NCBI RefSeq assembly: GCF_017743935.1
Contig: NZ_JAGHRE010000002.1
Span: forward strand, 124,001-188,000
Length of the DNA stretch: 64,000 nucleotides
Direction of reading: 5' to 3'
From: Tropicibacter sp. R16_0
GTDB taxonomy: Bacteria > Pseudomonadota > Alphaproteobacteria > Rhodobacterales > Rhodobacteraceae
Below are positions 24,637 through 34,291 of the stretch, in pieces. A model generated the notes under the pieces. That model was not told the origin of the DNA. It saw only the letters and a program-made list of their open reading frames with translations, and made no database searches. A program made the position numbers and the translations under genes. Positions within the stretch are counted from its first letter, which is position 1; each line of letters starts with the position of its first letter.

Positions 24637-25133
24637 AGCCCCAGCACCCCATGTGAAAAGCCCGCGAGCAGCGCAACGCCGATGGCGGCAAAGACACCCG
24701 CGATCAGGTCATCCAGCATTACCCCAAGCGCATCGCCGCGCCGGTCGGCCCAACCCACAGGCCCGGGTTTGGTGATATCAAACAGACGGAACAGCAAGAA
24801 CCCGGCGACCCAACCGGGCCACAGCGCCGTGATCTCGATCCCATGGGACCATGCCGGATAGGAAATCGCCATAAGCGCGATGAACTGGCCGGCCACCTCA
24901 TCAATCACGATCTCGGAGGGGTCGTGGTCGTCTTGTCCGGCGGTCATTACGCCAGTGGCCCAGATGCCCGCGACGATGGCAGCAATGGTGGCAACGGCCA
25001 GCAGTGGAAAGCCACCCAATTGGTGCAACACATAGGTCAGGGGCAGGGCGGCCAGAGACCCCCAAGTGCCCGGAGCGGGGCGCAGATAGCCGACGCCGCC
25101 AACCGTGGCGATTGCCTTTGCCAGAGCCATCAT
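24633..25133 (-). CDS. pgpA: Phosphatidylglycerophosphatase A
   Basis: 166-residue inner-membrane lipid phosphatase making phosphatidylglycerol. Family motifs: [18 protein letters not shown] at the N-terminus, [20 protein letters not shown] (the D-P-x-x-I-V-x-D-E-x-x-G metal site), [17 protein letters not shown] and [14 protein letters not shown]. About four membrane segments. Its ATG at 25133 overlaps the ispDF stop (ATGA) and its stop overlaps cinA, showing tight translational coupling. Confidence 0.94.
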   Translation of the reverse strand: MMALAKAIATVGGVGYLRPAPGTWGSLAALPLTYVLHQLGGFPLLAVATIAAIVAGIWATGVMTAGQDDHDPSEIVIDEVAGQFIALMAISYPAWSHGIEITALWPGWVAGFLLFRLFDITKPGPVGWADRRGDALGVMLDDLIAGVFAAIGVALLAGFSHGVLGL

Positions 25134-26263
25134 GCCGACACCAGACAGGCGGTGGCGAGCGAGGCGATGCCTTCGCTGCGCCCGGTAAAGCCCAAACGCT
25201 CGGATGTGGTCGCCTTGACTGAAACCTGGCTCTCGCTCAACCCCATGATCCGCGCCACTTCGCTGCGCATGGCGGCAGCGTGTGGCCCGATTTTGGGGTA
25301 TTCGCAGACCAGCGTGCAGTCGACATTGGAAATGCGATACCCCATCGAGGCAGCCAGCTCGACCGCGTGGCGCAGGAAGATCTCGCTTGCAGCACCCTTC
25401 CATTGCGGATCGGACGGGGGGAAGTGCTGACCGATGTCGCCTTGCGCCAAGGCGCCATAGATCGCGTCCGTGACGGCGTGCATGCCCACATCCGCATCTG
25501 AATGCCCCTGCAGTCCGCGATCATGCGGCACCTTCACACCGCACAGCACTACGTGATCGCCGTCACCAAAGCGGTGCACGTCGTATCCATTGCCCAGCCT
25601 GATATCCATGTCTGTCCTCAAGATCCGTTCCGCCCGGGCAAAGTCCTCGGGCCGCGTTATTTTCAAGTTGTCTGCGTCGCCCGGCACAATCATAACGGCC
25701 AGGCCCGCATCCCGCGCGACCTGCACATCATCTGCTGCACCGCCGGGGTGCCCGGCATGTGCTGCAACAATGGCGTCATAGTGAAACCCTTGCGGCGTTT
25801 GCGCAGCATAGAGCCCGTCGCGATCCCGTGTGCCTGTTACCTGATCGTCCGAGCCGATCCAAAGTGCGTCTGTCACCGCAAGGCCCGGTGCGGCAGCTGG
25901 TTTTTTGTCGAGGGCGTGCAGCACGTCCAAGATGATCTGCGTGCTGACGCATGGCCGTGCCACGTCATGGATCAAGACTTTGGTCACGCCCAGATTTTCC
26001 AGTGCATCCAGGCCGTTGCGTACCGATCCTGCGCGATCTGACCCACCTGAGGTCAGGATGTAGCGGCCGCTTTCGAACTCGGCCCAGGCCTCTTTGTCAT
26101 CTGCCGACAGCACCAGCACGATGTGGTCCAATCCCGCCGCTTCGAACTGCGCCAAGGTCCAATCCGCAACGCGCTGTCCAGCGAGTGGCCGCCACTGTTT
26201 CGGCACACCGCCGCCTGCACGCTGGCCGCGCCCTGCGGCGACGATAATGGCGGCTGTGGTCAT
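25130..26263 (-). CDS. ispDF: Bifunctional IspD/IspF isoprenoid enzyme
   Basis: 377 residues fusing two steps of the MEP pathway. IspD half (1-about 222): [19 protein letters not shown] (nucleotide loop), [19 protein letters not shown]-type [12 protein letters not shown]. IspF half (about 224-377): [20 protein letters not shown] and [16 protein letters not shown] with Asp/His zinc ligands, and [21 protein letters not shown]. The fusion is standard in alphaproteobacteria. Start ATG at 26263 has AGGAG about 10 nt upstream. First gene of the operon; divergent from dusB. Confidence 0.96.
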   Translation of the reverse strand: MTTAAIIVAAGRGQRAGGGVPKQWRPLAGQRVADWTLAQFEAAGLDHIVLVLSADDKEAWAEFESGRYILTSGGSDRAGSVRNGLDALENLGVTKVLIHDVARPCVSTQIILDVLHALDKKPAAAPGLAVTDALWIGSDDQVTGTRDRDGLYAAQTPQGFHYDAIVAAHAGHPGGAADDVQVARDAGLAVMIVPGDADNLKITRPEDFARAERILRTDMDIRLGNGYDVHRFGDGDHVVLCGVKVPHDRGLQGHSDADVGMHAVTDAIYGALAQGDIGQHFPPSDPQWKGAASEIFLRHAVELAASMGYRISNVDCTLVCEYPKIGPHAAAMRSEVARIMGLSESQVSVKATTSERLGFTGRSEGIASLATACLVSA

Positions 26264-26447
26264 GGTGGGTCTGCTCCTGATCTGCTGCGCCTTGTTTATG
26301 AGGTGCCGCGCGCTTCGGCAATCACCCGCGTCAACTTGCTTAAAAAATAGGCAGGTGCCATTTTGATACGCCTTGAAACAGTCCGTTTCATTGTGCCATT
26401 GGGGGCGCTTCGTTACCAAAGTGGCACTTGCACAAGGATTAGGCATT

Positions 26448-27431
26448 TTGACCTTACGTCTTGCCAACAAAGAGCTGACCCCGCCTGTGGTCCTCGCCCC
26501 GATGGCCGGAATCACCGACCGTCCGTTCCGCGATCTGGTCTCCAGTTTCGGGGCGGGCCTGGTGGTGAGCGAGATGGTCGCCAGCCAGGAAATGGTTCAG
26601 GCCAAACCCGGCGTGCGCGAGCGCGCCGAGCTGAGCGCGGACGTGGAGAACACCGCCGTGCAACTTGCGGGGCGTGAGGCGACATGGATGGCCGAGGCGG
26701 CGCGGCAAGTGGCCGACCAGGGCGCGCGGATCATCGATATCAACATGGGCTGCCCTGCAAAGAAGGTCACCAATGGGTATTCCGGCTCGGCCTTGCTCAA
26801 GACCCCCGATCATGCGCTCACGCTGATTGAGGCGGTGGTCGCAGCCGTGGATGTGCCCGTCACGCTCAAGACGCGATTGGGGTGGGATGACAAGTTGCTC
26901 AATGCGGCCGACGTGGCGCGACGTGCGCAGGATGCAGGCGTACAGATGGTCACAATCCATGGGCGCACCCGCTGTCAGTTTTACAAAGGCCACGCCGATT
27001 GGGCCGCGATCCGGTCGGTGACCGAGGCGGTCGATGTGCCGGTTGTGGCCAATGGCGACATCACCAGCACCGAGGCCGCCCAAAAGGCGCTGGAGCTGTC
27101 GGGAGCAGCCGGCGTCATGATCGGGCGGGGTGCACAGGGCAAACCCTGGTTGTTGGCCCAAGTTTCGCACGACCTCTATGGAACGCCTGCACCCGTTATA
27201 CCGCAAGGCGCTGATCTGATCGACATGGTGCAGCGCCATTACCACGCAATGCTGTCCTTTTACGGGGCCGACCTGGGCCTGCGCGTCGCGCGCAAACATC
27301 TGGGCTGGTACATGGATGAGGCGGGTACCGCAGCGCCCCTGCGCCGTGCCGTGCTGACATCCCGCGATACGGATGAGGTGACGCGGCTGCTGGCGGATGC
27401 GCTCACCCCAACGCAAGAGGTGGCGGCATGA
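26448..27431 (+). CDS. dusB: tRNA-dihydrouridine synthase (NifR3 type)
   Basis: 327-residue FMN enzyme reducing uridines in tRNA. The start is TTG at 26448, preceded by AAGGATTAGG, giving [20 protein letters not shown], the normal DusB N-terminus; further upstream codons have no support. Motifs: [32 protein letters not shown] with catalytic Cys, [10 protein letters not shown], and [18 protein letters not shown] in the FMN barrel. First gene of the classic nifR3-ntrB-ntrC operon of Rhodobacter; it overlaps ntrB by 4 nt. GTGCCA (26393) and TGGCAC (26422) form an inverted repeat in its promoter region. Confidence 0.95.
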   Translation: MTLRLANKELTPPVVLAPMAGITDRPFRDLVSSFGAGLVVSEMVASQEMVQAKPGVRERAELSADVENTAVQLAGREATWMAEAARQVADQGARIIDINMGCPAKKVTNGYSGSALLKTPDHALTLIEAVVAAVDVPVTLKTRLGWDDKLLNAADVARRAQDAGVQMVTIHGRTRCQFYKGHADWAAIRSVTEAVDVPVVANGDITSTEAAQKALELSGAAGVMIGRGAQGKPWLLAQVSHDLYGTPAPVIPQGADLIDMVQRHYHAMLSFYGADLGLRVARKHLGWYMDEAGTAAPLRRAVLTSRDTDEVTRLLADALTPTQEVAA

Positions 27432-28504
27432 CCTCGGATCAATCCATCTGGGCCTCGCTTCCGGTTCCGGCTTTCCTGATCGACCCAGAGGACAGGATTG
27501 CCGACGTGAACTCGGCCGGCGAAGGGTTTCTGAACGCGTCGAAAAAGGCGGTCGAGGGCACGCCGGTCTGGGATCAGATCGCCATTGACGCCCCCATCGA
27601 AGAAGCATTCGAACGCGCGCGCACCAATGGAACGCCGCTGTTTGTGAATGACATCGACGTGGGCTCGGGCAGTCGCGCGCCGCTGCAATGCGCGCTGCAG
27701 ATCGCGCCGCTGGTTGGCCACCCCGGCACGATGATCATGATCATCTCACCCCGCGAGTTGGCCGGGCGGATGACGCAGAACCATTCAGTGAAGTCGGCGG
27801 CACAGTCGGCGATTGGCATGGCCGAAATGCTGGCGCATGAAATCAAGAACCCGCTGGCCGGGATCACCGGGGCGGCGCAGCTGTTGAGCATGAATCTTGG
27901 CGCCGAAGATCTTGAACTTACGGACTTAATCGTGGCTGAAAGCCGCCGGATCGTGAAGCTGCTGGAACAGGTCGAACAGTTTGGCAACCTCAGCACTCCG
28001 GATTTCAAGCCGGTCAATATTCACGATGTTCTGGACCGCGCCCGACGCTCGGCACAGTTGGGGTTCGGGGCCCATATGACCATTATCGAGGATTACGACC
28101 CCTCGCTGCCCATGGCCTTGGGTGACCCCGACCAGCTGTTGCAGGTGATTTTGAACTTGCTGCGCAATGCATCAGAGGCCGCAGGCCCGCAAGGTGGTAC
28201 CATCCGCCTGCACAGTTATTTCGAACACAGCTTTCGCCTGCGCCGCTCGGACGGCACAGGCCAATCGCTGCCTTTGCAGATCGAGATCATCGATGATGGC
28301 CCCGGTCTTCCGGACAAGATCAAGGCCGATATCTTTGATCCCTTTGTGTCCGGGCGCGAGAACGGCACCGGGCTTGGGTTGGCCTTGGTGAGCAAGATCA
28401 TTTCGGATCACAACGGGTGGGTTTCGGTCACGTCTGTGCCCGGGCGCACGGTGTTCCGCCTGTCGCTGCCGCGGGTTCCGCGCGGACATATGGATAAGGA
28501 GTAG
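27428..28504 (+). CDS. ntrB: Nitrogen sensor histidine kinase NtrB (GlnL)
   Basis: 358-residue cytosolic kinase/phosphatase that, with PII, sets NtrC phosphorylation according to nitrogen supply. PAS-like N-terminal domain (VPAFLIDPEDRIADVNSAGE), then the H-box AEMLAHEIKNPLAGITGAAQ with phospho-acceptor His137, N-box NLLRNASEAAG, G1 IIDDGPGLPDKIKADIFDPF and G2 GTGLGLALVSKI. Overlaps dusB by ATGA and precedes ntrC by 6 nt, so the three are co-translated. Confidence 0.95.
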   Translation: MTSDQSIWASLPVPAFLIDPEDRIADVNSAGEGFLNASKKAVEGTPVWDQIAIDAPIEEAFERARTNGTPLFVNDIDVGSGSRAPLQCALQIAPLVGHPGTMIMIISPRELAGRMTQNHSVKSAAQSAIGMAEMLAHEIKNPLAGITGAAQLLSMNLGAEDLELTDLIVAESRRIVKLLEQVEQFGNLSTPDFKPVNIHDVLDRARRSAQLGFGAHMTIIEDYDPSLPMALGDPDQLLQVILNLLRNASEAAGPQGGTIRLHSYFEHSFRLRRSDGTGQSLPLQIEIIDDGPGLPDKIKADIFDPFVSGRENGTGLGLALVSKIISDHNGWVSVTSVPGRTVFRLSLPRVPRGHMDKE

Positions 28505-28510
28505 ACTGGC

Positions 28511-29878
28511 ATGGATGGCACGGTTCTGGTTGCCGACGACGACCGCACAATTCGCACGGTTCTGACCCAGGCGCTGACGCGGGCAGGGTGCAAGGTGCAT
28601 GCCACGAGTTCGCTGACCACGCTGATGCGATGGGTGGCCGAGGGCAAGGGCGACGTGGTGATTTCGGACGTGGTCATGCCGGACGGGAACGGGTTGGAAA
28701 TGCTGCCCAAGATCAACGAGGACCGCCCCGGTCTGCCAGTGATCGTGATCTCGGCCCAGAACACCATCATGACAGCCATTCAGGCGGCCGAGGCCGAGGC
28801 CTATGACTATCTGCCCAAGCCCTTTGATTTGCCGGACCTGATGAAGCGGACCGCGCGGGCGCTTGATCAAAAGCGCAAGGCACCGCAGCCGTCAGTGAAT
28901 GACGCTGGCGAGCGCCCGGATGAGCTGCCGCTGGTGGGGCGCACACCGGTGATGCAGGCGCTCTATCGTTTGGTCGCCAAGGTGATGAACACCGACCTGC
29001 CGGTGATGATCTCGGGCGAAAGCGGGACCGGTAAGTCCCTGATCGCAAAGGCGATACACGACTTTTCCGACCGCCGCACCTTGCCCTTTGTGACTGTGAC
29101 AGGCGCGGACTTGCAGGACCTGGAAGGGCCCGCGCGTGTTCTGGCGCGGGTCAAGGGTGGTACGCTTCTGATCGACGAAATCACCGACATCGACGATGAG
29201 ATCCAAGCGCGGATCGTGCGGATGATGGACGCGCCGGGCGATCACGTGCCGCGCTTTATGGCGACCAGTCAGGGAGATCTGTCCAAGGCGATGGAGCAGG
29301 GACGCGTCCGGCAGGACCTCTACTATCGCCTGTGCGGCGCGCCCATTCACGTGCCCGCTTTGCGCGAACGGGTGGATGACATCCCGCTGCTGACCGAGCA
29401 TTTCCTGGCACGCGCCGAACGTGACGGCGCCCCGAAACGCTGGCTGAGCGAAGAGGCCAAGGAACTGTTCCGTGTCTACAGCTGGCCCGGCAATGTGCGC
29501 CAGTTGGAGCATGCCGTGCGCCGCCTGGGCCTGACCAGCCGCGCGGATGAGATCTCGCGCACCGAAGTCGAATTGGTTCTTGGCAGCCAGCCCGAGGTCG
29601 AACCGGTGCTTGGCGGCGGCGATCATGAGAAACTCTCGGCCTCGGTCGAGCGGCACTTGCGGCGCTATTTCGATCTGCACGGGAACATGCTACCTCCGCC
29701 CGGACTGTATCAGCGGATCCTGCGCGAGATCGAGGCGCCCTTGATCGAGATTGCCCTGGATGCAACCGGTGGAAATCAGGCCAAATGCGCCGATCTGCTG
29801 GGCATCAACCGAAATACGCTGCGGAAAAAGATCACCGATCTGGATATTCAGGTGACACGGCGCCGCAAACTGATGTAA
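28511..29878 (+). CDS. ntrC: Response regulator NtrC lacking the GAFTGA loop
   Basis: 455 residues. Receiver domain with acceptor Asp53 (ISDVVMPDG) and Lys in YLPKPFD. AAA+ domain with Walker A GESGTGKS (169-176) and Walker B LLIDEI. The region that should read E-L-F-G-x-x-x-G-A-F-T-G-A is replaced by [17 protein letters not shown], so the sigma54-contact loop is missing. This matches Rhodobacter capsulatus NtrC, which activates sigma70 promoters. C-terminal Fis-type helix-turn-helix: [19 protein letters not shown]. Controls nitrogen-assimilation genes. Confidence 0.94.
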   Translation: MDGTVLVADDDRTIRTVLTQALTRAGCKVHATSSLTTLMRWVAEGKGDVVISDVVMPDGNGLEMLPKINEDRPGLPVIVISAQNTIMTAIQAAEAEAYDYLPKPFDLPDLMKRTARALDQKRKAPQPSVNDAGERPDELPLVGRTPVMQALYRLVAKVMNTDLPVMISGESGTGKSLIAKAIHDFSDRRTLPFVTVTGADLQDLEGPARVLARVKGGTLLIDEITDIDDEIQARIVRMMDAPGDHVPRFMATSQGDLSKAMEQGRVRQDLYYRLCGAPIHVPALRERVDDIPLLTEHFLARAERDGAPKRWLSEEAKELFRVYSWPGNVRQLEHAVRRLGLTSRADEISRTEVELVLGSQPEVEPVLGGGDHEKLSASVERHLRRYFDLHGNMLPPPGLYQRILREIEAPLIEIALDATGGNQAKCADLLGINRNTLRKKITDLDIQVTRRRKLM

Positions 29879-29977
29879 TATCGCCACACAAACCGTGGCA
29901 TCTGGGTTTCGGCCTAGGATAGATCACGAAATATGGCGGTTCGTTGCGCAAGCAACACATCAGAATGAGGGCAGCAG

Positions 29978-32266
29978 GTGGCAACCCGGTCACAGAACGG
30001 GCCAATCCTTACGATTAGCCGGTGGCGAAAAACCCGAAAAGCCCGCAATATCGGGACCTTGGGCCTAGTGGTTCTGGGGCCTGTTCTGACGCTTGCGACC
30101 TATCTGGCAATCGGCCCGTTTGATCAGGGCGCGTCGTCGCTGTCACTGCGACTCATCCTGCTGGCGGATTTTGTCTATATCCTGGTTCTCGCGGCCTTGG
30201 TTCTGGGGCAGGTTGCCCGCCTGATCGCCGCGCGCCGGGCCAAATCGGCGGGTTCCCGCCTGCACCTGCGCCTCATCGGGGTGTTCTCTCTTTTGGCGCT
30301 GATCCCGGCCGTGACCGTTGCGATTTTTGCCGGGCTGACTTTGAACGTCGGACTTGAGGGGTGGTTCTCTGATCGGGTCCGCGCTGTGGTTGGCTCGTCC
30401 CTGACAGCGGCTGAGGCCTATGAGAGCGAGCAGCGGTTGGATCTGTCAGAAGACGCCGCAGCGCTTGCGCAGTTCCTGGATCAAAGCCGAGGCGTGAACT
30501 TTTTCATAAATGACGCGGAATTTCGTCAATTGCTGGCCCAAGGGCAGTCGCAGATCCAGCGCGGCTTGCGAGAGGCGTATGTGATCGACGGGACCGGCGA
30601 CATCCGGTTCCGGGGCGATCGGTCCTATCTGTTCGATTTCGAACGTCCGCGACCCGAGCAGATCTTAGAGGCGCAAGAGCGTGGCCTGCTGATCATTCAG
30701 GACTGGGACAACAATGAATTTCGCGCTCTGGTCCCGCTGAATGCCTTTCTGGACCGGTATCTGTACGTCAGCCGCGAGGTCGACGGCCAGTTGCTGAACC
30801 TGCTGGATGACACCAAGGAAACGGCCAAATTCTATCAGCAGCTCGAAAGCGAACGCGGCCGGGTTCTTTTCCAATTCGGTCTTTTGTACTTGGGCTTTGC
30901 GGTGATCCTGCTTTTGGCGGCGGTCTGGCTGGGCCTGTGGTTTGCCGAGCGTCTGTCGCGCCCTGTTGGGCGATTGACCACGGCTGCGCAACGTGTCGGT
31001 GGGGGCGATCTGGCGGTTCAGGTGATCGACGATGGCGGTGATGATGAGATCGCCATGCTGGGGCGTTACTTCAACCAGATGACCCGGCAGCTCAAGGGCC
31101 AGCGGGATGCTCTGTTGGAAAACACCCGTCAGATCGAACAACGGCGGCGGCTTTTTGATTCTGTTCTGTCTTCGGTGACGTCAGGCGTTGTCGGGCTGGA
31201 TCCTGATGGGCGCGTGACCTTTGTGAACCGGTCGGCGGAACGACTGTTGGATTGGTCAGGGGGCGAACAGAGCCTGGCGCTTGGCATTGCCGTGCCCGAG
31301 TTTTTGCCGCTTTTTGAAACCATGCAATCAACCGGCTCTGAAACGGCGCAAGGCGAGATCAAGGTGAGCCGCAAGGGGCAGCAGGAAAACCTGCTGGTGC
31401 GCATGTCCACCCGGCGGGGTGAAGACGGCGGGCTCGAAGGGTATGTGGTCGCCTTTGATGATGTGACCGATCTTGTCAGCGCACAGCGCATGGCCGCGTG
31501 GGGCGATGTCGCGCGACGGATCGCGCACGAGATCAAAAACCCTCTGACACCCATCCAACTCAGCGCTGAACGGATCAAACGCAAGTTCACGCGCGCCTTG
31601 CCTGAAGAGGACGCCGAAAAGCTTGAGGCGATGACCGATGTGATCGTGCGTCAAACCAATGACTTGCGGCGGATCGTTGACGAGTTTTCGAAATTCGCCC
31701 GCATGCCGGAACCCGATCGTCGTAACGAGGATCTGACGCAATTGGTGCGGGATGCGGTGTTGTTGCAGCAAACCGGCCAGCCCGATCTGCGCATTGTGGC
31801 GGATTTGCCGGATGATCCAATCACTACTGATGTCGACGGCACGATGTTGTCTCAGGCGCTGACCAACCTGATCAAAAATGCTGGCGAAGCGATTGAAACG
31901 CTGAAAGAAAAAGGTGCTCCCGACAATCTGGAACCGCAGATCCATGTGAGCCTGACCAACAGCGACGCAGGGATCGTCATCAAAATTGCGGACAACGGTA
32001 TCGGCCTGCCCGAAGACCGGGCGCGGCTGTTTGAACCCTATGTGACAACCCGGGACGAGGGGACGGGTCTGGGCCTGCCCATCGTCAAGAAGATCATCGA
32101 AGAACACGGCGGCACCCTCACGCTTGAGGACGCGCCGGTTTTCGACGGACAGGACCATTTTGGCGCGATGGCCGTGATCCGTCTGCTGCGGAACGATCCG
32201 CACAAACCCAAAGCGCCGACTGAACAGGCGGCAAAAACACTAGTGAAAGCAGGACAATATGAGTGA
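29978..32266 (+). CDS. ntrY: Membrane sensor histidine kinase NtrY
   Basis: 762 residues. Start GTG at 29978 with GAGGG 6 nt upstream. Several membrane segments in the first 110 residues (LGLVVLGPVLTLATYLAIG, LILLADFVYILVLAALVLG, IGVFSLLALIPAVTVAIFAG), a periplasmic sensor region to about 290, another membrane helix, HAMP (RLSRPVGRLTTAAQ), PAS, then His517 in RIAHEIKNPLTPIQLS and the ATPase N/G boxes NLIKNAGEAIE, NGIGLPEDRARLFEPYVTT, GTGLGLPIVKKI. With NtrX it senses nitrogen/redox conditions. The 99-nt gap from ntrC has a small GTTGC/GCAAC hairpin. Confidence 0.95.
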   Translation: MATRSQNGPILTISRWRKTRKARNIGTLGLVVLGPVLTLATYLAIGPFDQGASSLSLRLILLADFVYILVLAALVLGQVARLIAARRAKSAGSRLHLRLIGVFSLLALIPAVTVAIFAGLTLNVGLEGWFSDRVRAVVGSSLTAAEAYESEQRLDLSEDAAALAQFLDQSRGVNFFINDAEFRQLLAQGQSQIQRGLREAYVIDGTGDIRFRGDRSYLFDFERPRPEQILEAQERGLLIIQDWDNNEFRALVPLNAFLDRYLYVSREVDGQLLNLLDDTKETAKFYQQLESERGRVLFQFGLLYLGFAVILLLAAVWLGLWFAERLSRPVGRLTTAAQRVGGGDLAVQVIDDGGDDEIAMLGRYFNQMTRQLKGQRDALLENTRQIEQRRRLFDSVLSSVTSGVVGLDPDGRVTFVNRSAERLLDWSGGEQSLALGIAVPEFLPLFETMQSTGSETAQGEIKVSRKGQQENLLVRMSTRRGEDGGLEGYVVAFDDVTDLVSAQRMAAWGDVARRIAHEIKNPLTPIQLSAERIKRKFTRALPEEDAEKLEAMTDVIVRQTNDLRRIVDEFSKFARMPEPDRRNEDLTQLVRDAVLLQQTGQPDLRIVADLPDDPITTDVDGTMLSQALTNLIKNAGEAIETLKEKGAPDNLEPQIHVSLTNSDAGIVIKIADNGIGLPEDRARLFEPYVTTRDEGTGLGLPIVKKIIEEHGGTLTLEDAPVFDGQDHFGAMAVIRLLRNDPHKPKAPTEQAAKTLVKAGQYE

Positions 32267-33674
32267 TATTCTGATCGTTGACGACGAACGCGATATTCGC
32301 GAACTGGTGTCCGACATTTTGGAGGACGAGGGATTTTCGACGCGGCTCGCGGGCAATTCCGACGACTGCATGGCCGAGATCAATGCAGAACCACCGGGTC
32401 TGCTCATCCTGGACATCTGGCTGAAAGACAGCCGTATGGACGGCATCGACATCCTCAAGGCGGTGAAACGGGATAATCCGGATGTACCGGTGGTGATCAT
32501 TTCGGGTCATGGCAATATCGAGATCGCCGTGGCGGCGATCAAGCAGGGTGCCTATGACTTCATCGAAAAGCCGTTCAACATCGATCAGTTGATGGTGGTG
32601 ATCCGCCGCGCGATGGAGGCCTCGCGCCTTCGCCGCGAAAACAGTGCGCTCAAGCGGCGCGAGGTGACCAACTCGGACATGATCGGCAACTCGGCGGCGT
32701 TCCGCACCATGATTAGCCAGTTGGACAAGGTGACCAAATCGAATGGTCGCGTCATGCTCAAAGGGCCGGCCGGGTCTGGCAAGGAAATCGCCGCGCGGTA
32801 CATTCACGCCCACTCGAACCGGTCAAATGCACCTTTCGTGACCGTGAATTGCGCCGGGATCGAGCCTGAGCGCGTCGAAGAAGTTCTGTTCGGGCGCGAG
32901 TCGACCGAACGCGGTGTCGAATCCGGTCTGCTGGAACAGGCGCATGGCGGGGTGGTCTATTTCGACGAAGTCGCAGACATGCCCCTGGGCACGCAGTCCA
33001 AAATCCTGCGGGTGCTGGTGGATCAGCAGTTCCAGCGGGTAGGGGGCAGCGACAAGGTGCGCGTCGATCTGCGGGTGATTTCCTCGACCAACAAGGATCT
33101 CGATTCCGAGATCCGCGCCGACCGGTTCCGCGAAGAACTGTATCACCGTCTCAACGTGGTCCCGATCGCGGTGCCCTCGCTCGAAGAACGGCGCGAAGAT
33201 ATTCCCGTTCTGGCCGATCACTTCATCGAGGTGTGCAACTCGACCCAGGGCCTGCCGCAGCGGGAACTCAGTGACGAGGCTGTGGCCCTGATGCAGACGA
33301 TGCAGTGGCCCGGAAACGTGCGCCAACTCAAGAACCTGGTGGAGCGGGTGCTGATCCTGGGTGACAGCAATGGCCCGATCGAGGCACGCGAACTGCCCAA
33401 CGAGGAAGAAAAGCAAAGCGACGATGGCCGGGTGGTGCTGTCGGGTGCCTTGGCGACCCTGCCACTGCGCGAGGCCCGTGAGGCGTTCGAGCGTGAGTAT
33501 CTGCTGACCCAGATTAACCGGTTCGGCGGCAACATCAGCCGCACCGCAAGCTTTGTCGGGATGGAACGCAGCGCGTTGCACCGCAAGCTGAAATCGCTGG
33601 GTGTTGTGACCTCGACCAAGGCGGGTGCACGGGTTGCTCATGTCGATGACGAGACGACCGAAGCAGCGGAATAA
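32259..33674 (+). CDS. ntrX: Response regulator NtrX lacking the GAFTGA loop
   Basis: 471 residues, overlapping ntrY by 8 nt. Receiver with Asp52 (LLILDIWLKDS) and Lys in FIEKPFN. AAA+ domain with Walker A GPAGSGKE and Walker B VYFDEVADMP. The loop after VEEVLFGRES reads TERGVESGLLEQAHGG instead of the usual GAFTGA element, so sigma54 activation is unlikely, as in other Rhodobacterales NtrX. C-terminal Fis-type HTH NISRTASFVGMERSALHRKL. A strong hairpin overlaps its stop codon, separating it from the trk genes. Confidence 0.94.
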   Translation: MSDILIVDDERDIRELVSDILEDEGFSTRLAGNSDDCMAEINAEPPGLLILDIWLKDSRMDGIDILKAVKRDNPDVPVVIISGHGNIEIAVAAIKQGAYDFIEKPFNIDQLMVVIRRAMEASRLRRENSALKRREVTNSDMIGNSAAFRTMISQLDKVTKSNGRVMLKGPAGSGKEIAARYIHAHSNRSNAPFVTVNCAGIEPERVEEVLFGRESTERGVESGLLEQAHGGVVYFDEVADMPLGTQSKILRVLVDQQFQRVGGSDKVRVDLRVISSTNKDLDSEIRADRFREELYHRLNVVPIAVPSLEERREDIPVLADHFIEVCNSTQGLPQRELSDEAVALMQTMQWPGNVRQLKNLVERVLILGDSNGPIEARELPNEEEKQSDDGRVVLSGALATLPLREAREAFEREYLLTQINRFGGNISRTASFVGMERSALHRKLKSLGVVTSTKAGARVAHVDDETTEAAE

Positions 33675-33686
33675 CCCGCTGCTTCG
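33659..33686 (+). terminator. Terminator hairpin overlapping the ntrX stop
   Basis: CGAAGCAGCGG (33659-33669) pairs with CCGCTGCTTCG (33676-33686), 11 bp, 6-base loop containing the TAA stop. The following T run is weak, so it may act partly as a 3'-end stabiliser. Confidence 0.65.
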
Positions 33687-33710
33687 TCATTGTGAGACGG
33701 GGGCCTGGCT

Positions 33711-34193
33711 TTATTGCGAGGCCACCTGCGAGACGATCTGATAGCTGCCGTCGTCGTTCTTGATGTAGCAAGATGTGCCCGTCAGCTTTGGCAGCGTCGT
33801 GGTTCGGGCAACCGGGGCGTTGGCCTTTACACCGGCAGAACACTGCGGGATCGACACGGGGTTGTACCCTTTGCCTGCCATGCATTGTGTCAGCACCCTG
33901 TTGCGCAGGTCTTTGTTGACGTCGACCGAGTAAACGCCACCGTCCGCCCAAAACCCGGGGCGATACCAACAGTTCCCATAGCCGTCACAGATGGGATACC
34001 CGGGATAGTAGATTGGCGGGCGTTGACGGATTTCGTTCGCTACTGGCGCATCCTTGAGCGCTTTGACTTCACATTGGGTTTGATCGGTCTGCAATCGCGC
34101 AACCGTCGCACCCGGCTTGTAATAGACGTCCAAAGGGCCAGCACAGGCCCCAAGAACCATCGCAAGCGTCAGAAAACCTAAAGCTTTTTTCAT
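33711..34193 (-). CDS. Lipoprotein of unknown function
   Basis: 160 residues. Lipoprotein signal MKKALGFLTLAMVLGAC with lipobox VLGAC, lipidated Cys17. The mature part has many Tyr/Pro and Cys (PPIYYPGYPICDGYGNCWYRPGFW; CMAGKGYNPVSIPQC; TSCYIKND), suggesting disulphides outside the membrane. The pattern of a repeated short Cys-containing unit is seen in Rhodobacterales lipoproteins of unknown role. It sits against the transcription direction between ntrX and trkA, convergent with ntrX. Confidence 0.75.
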   Translation of the reverse strand: MKKALGFLTLAMVLGACAGPLDVYYKPGATVARLQTDQTQCEVKALKDAPVANEIRQRPPIYYPGYPICDGYGNCWYRPGFWADGGVYSVDVNKDLRNRVLTQCMAGKGYNPVSIPQCSAGVKANAPVARTTTLPKLTGTSCYIKNDDGSYQIVSQVASQ

Positions 34194-34291
34194 GACGTCA
34201 TTCTGCGCTTATGGATTCGATATTACAATTGAATTGACGCTCATCCGGCCATCTGTCATTCAAAAACACCAGACATCCAGAGGTCAGGGAC

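Noticed and set aside
26421-26435. Sigma54 promoter at TGGCACTTGCA before dusB
   Set aside because: Spacing between GG and GC is too short, and the local NtrC lacks GAFTGA.
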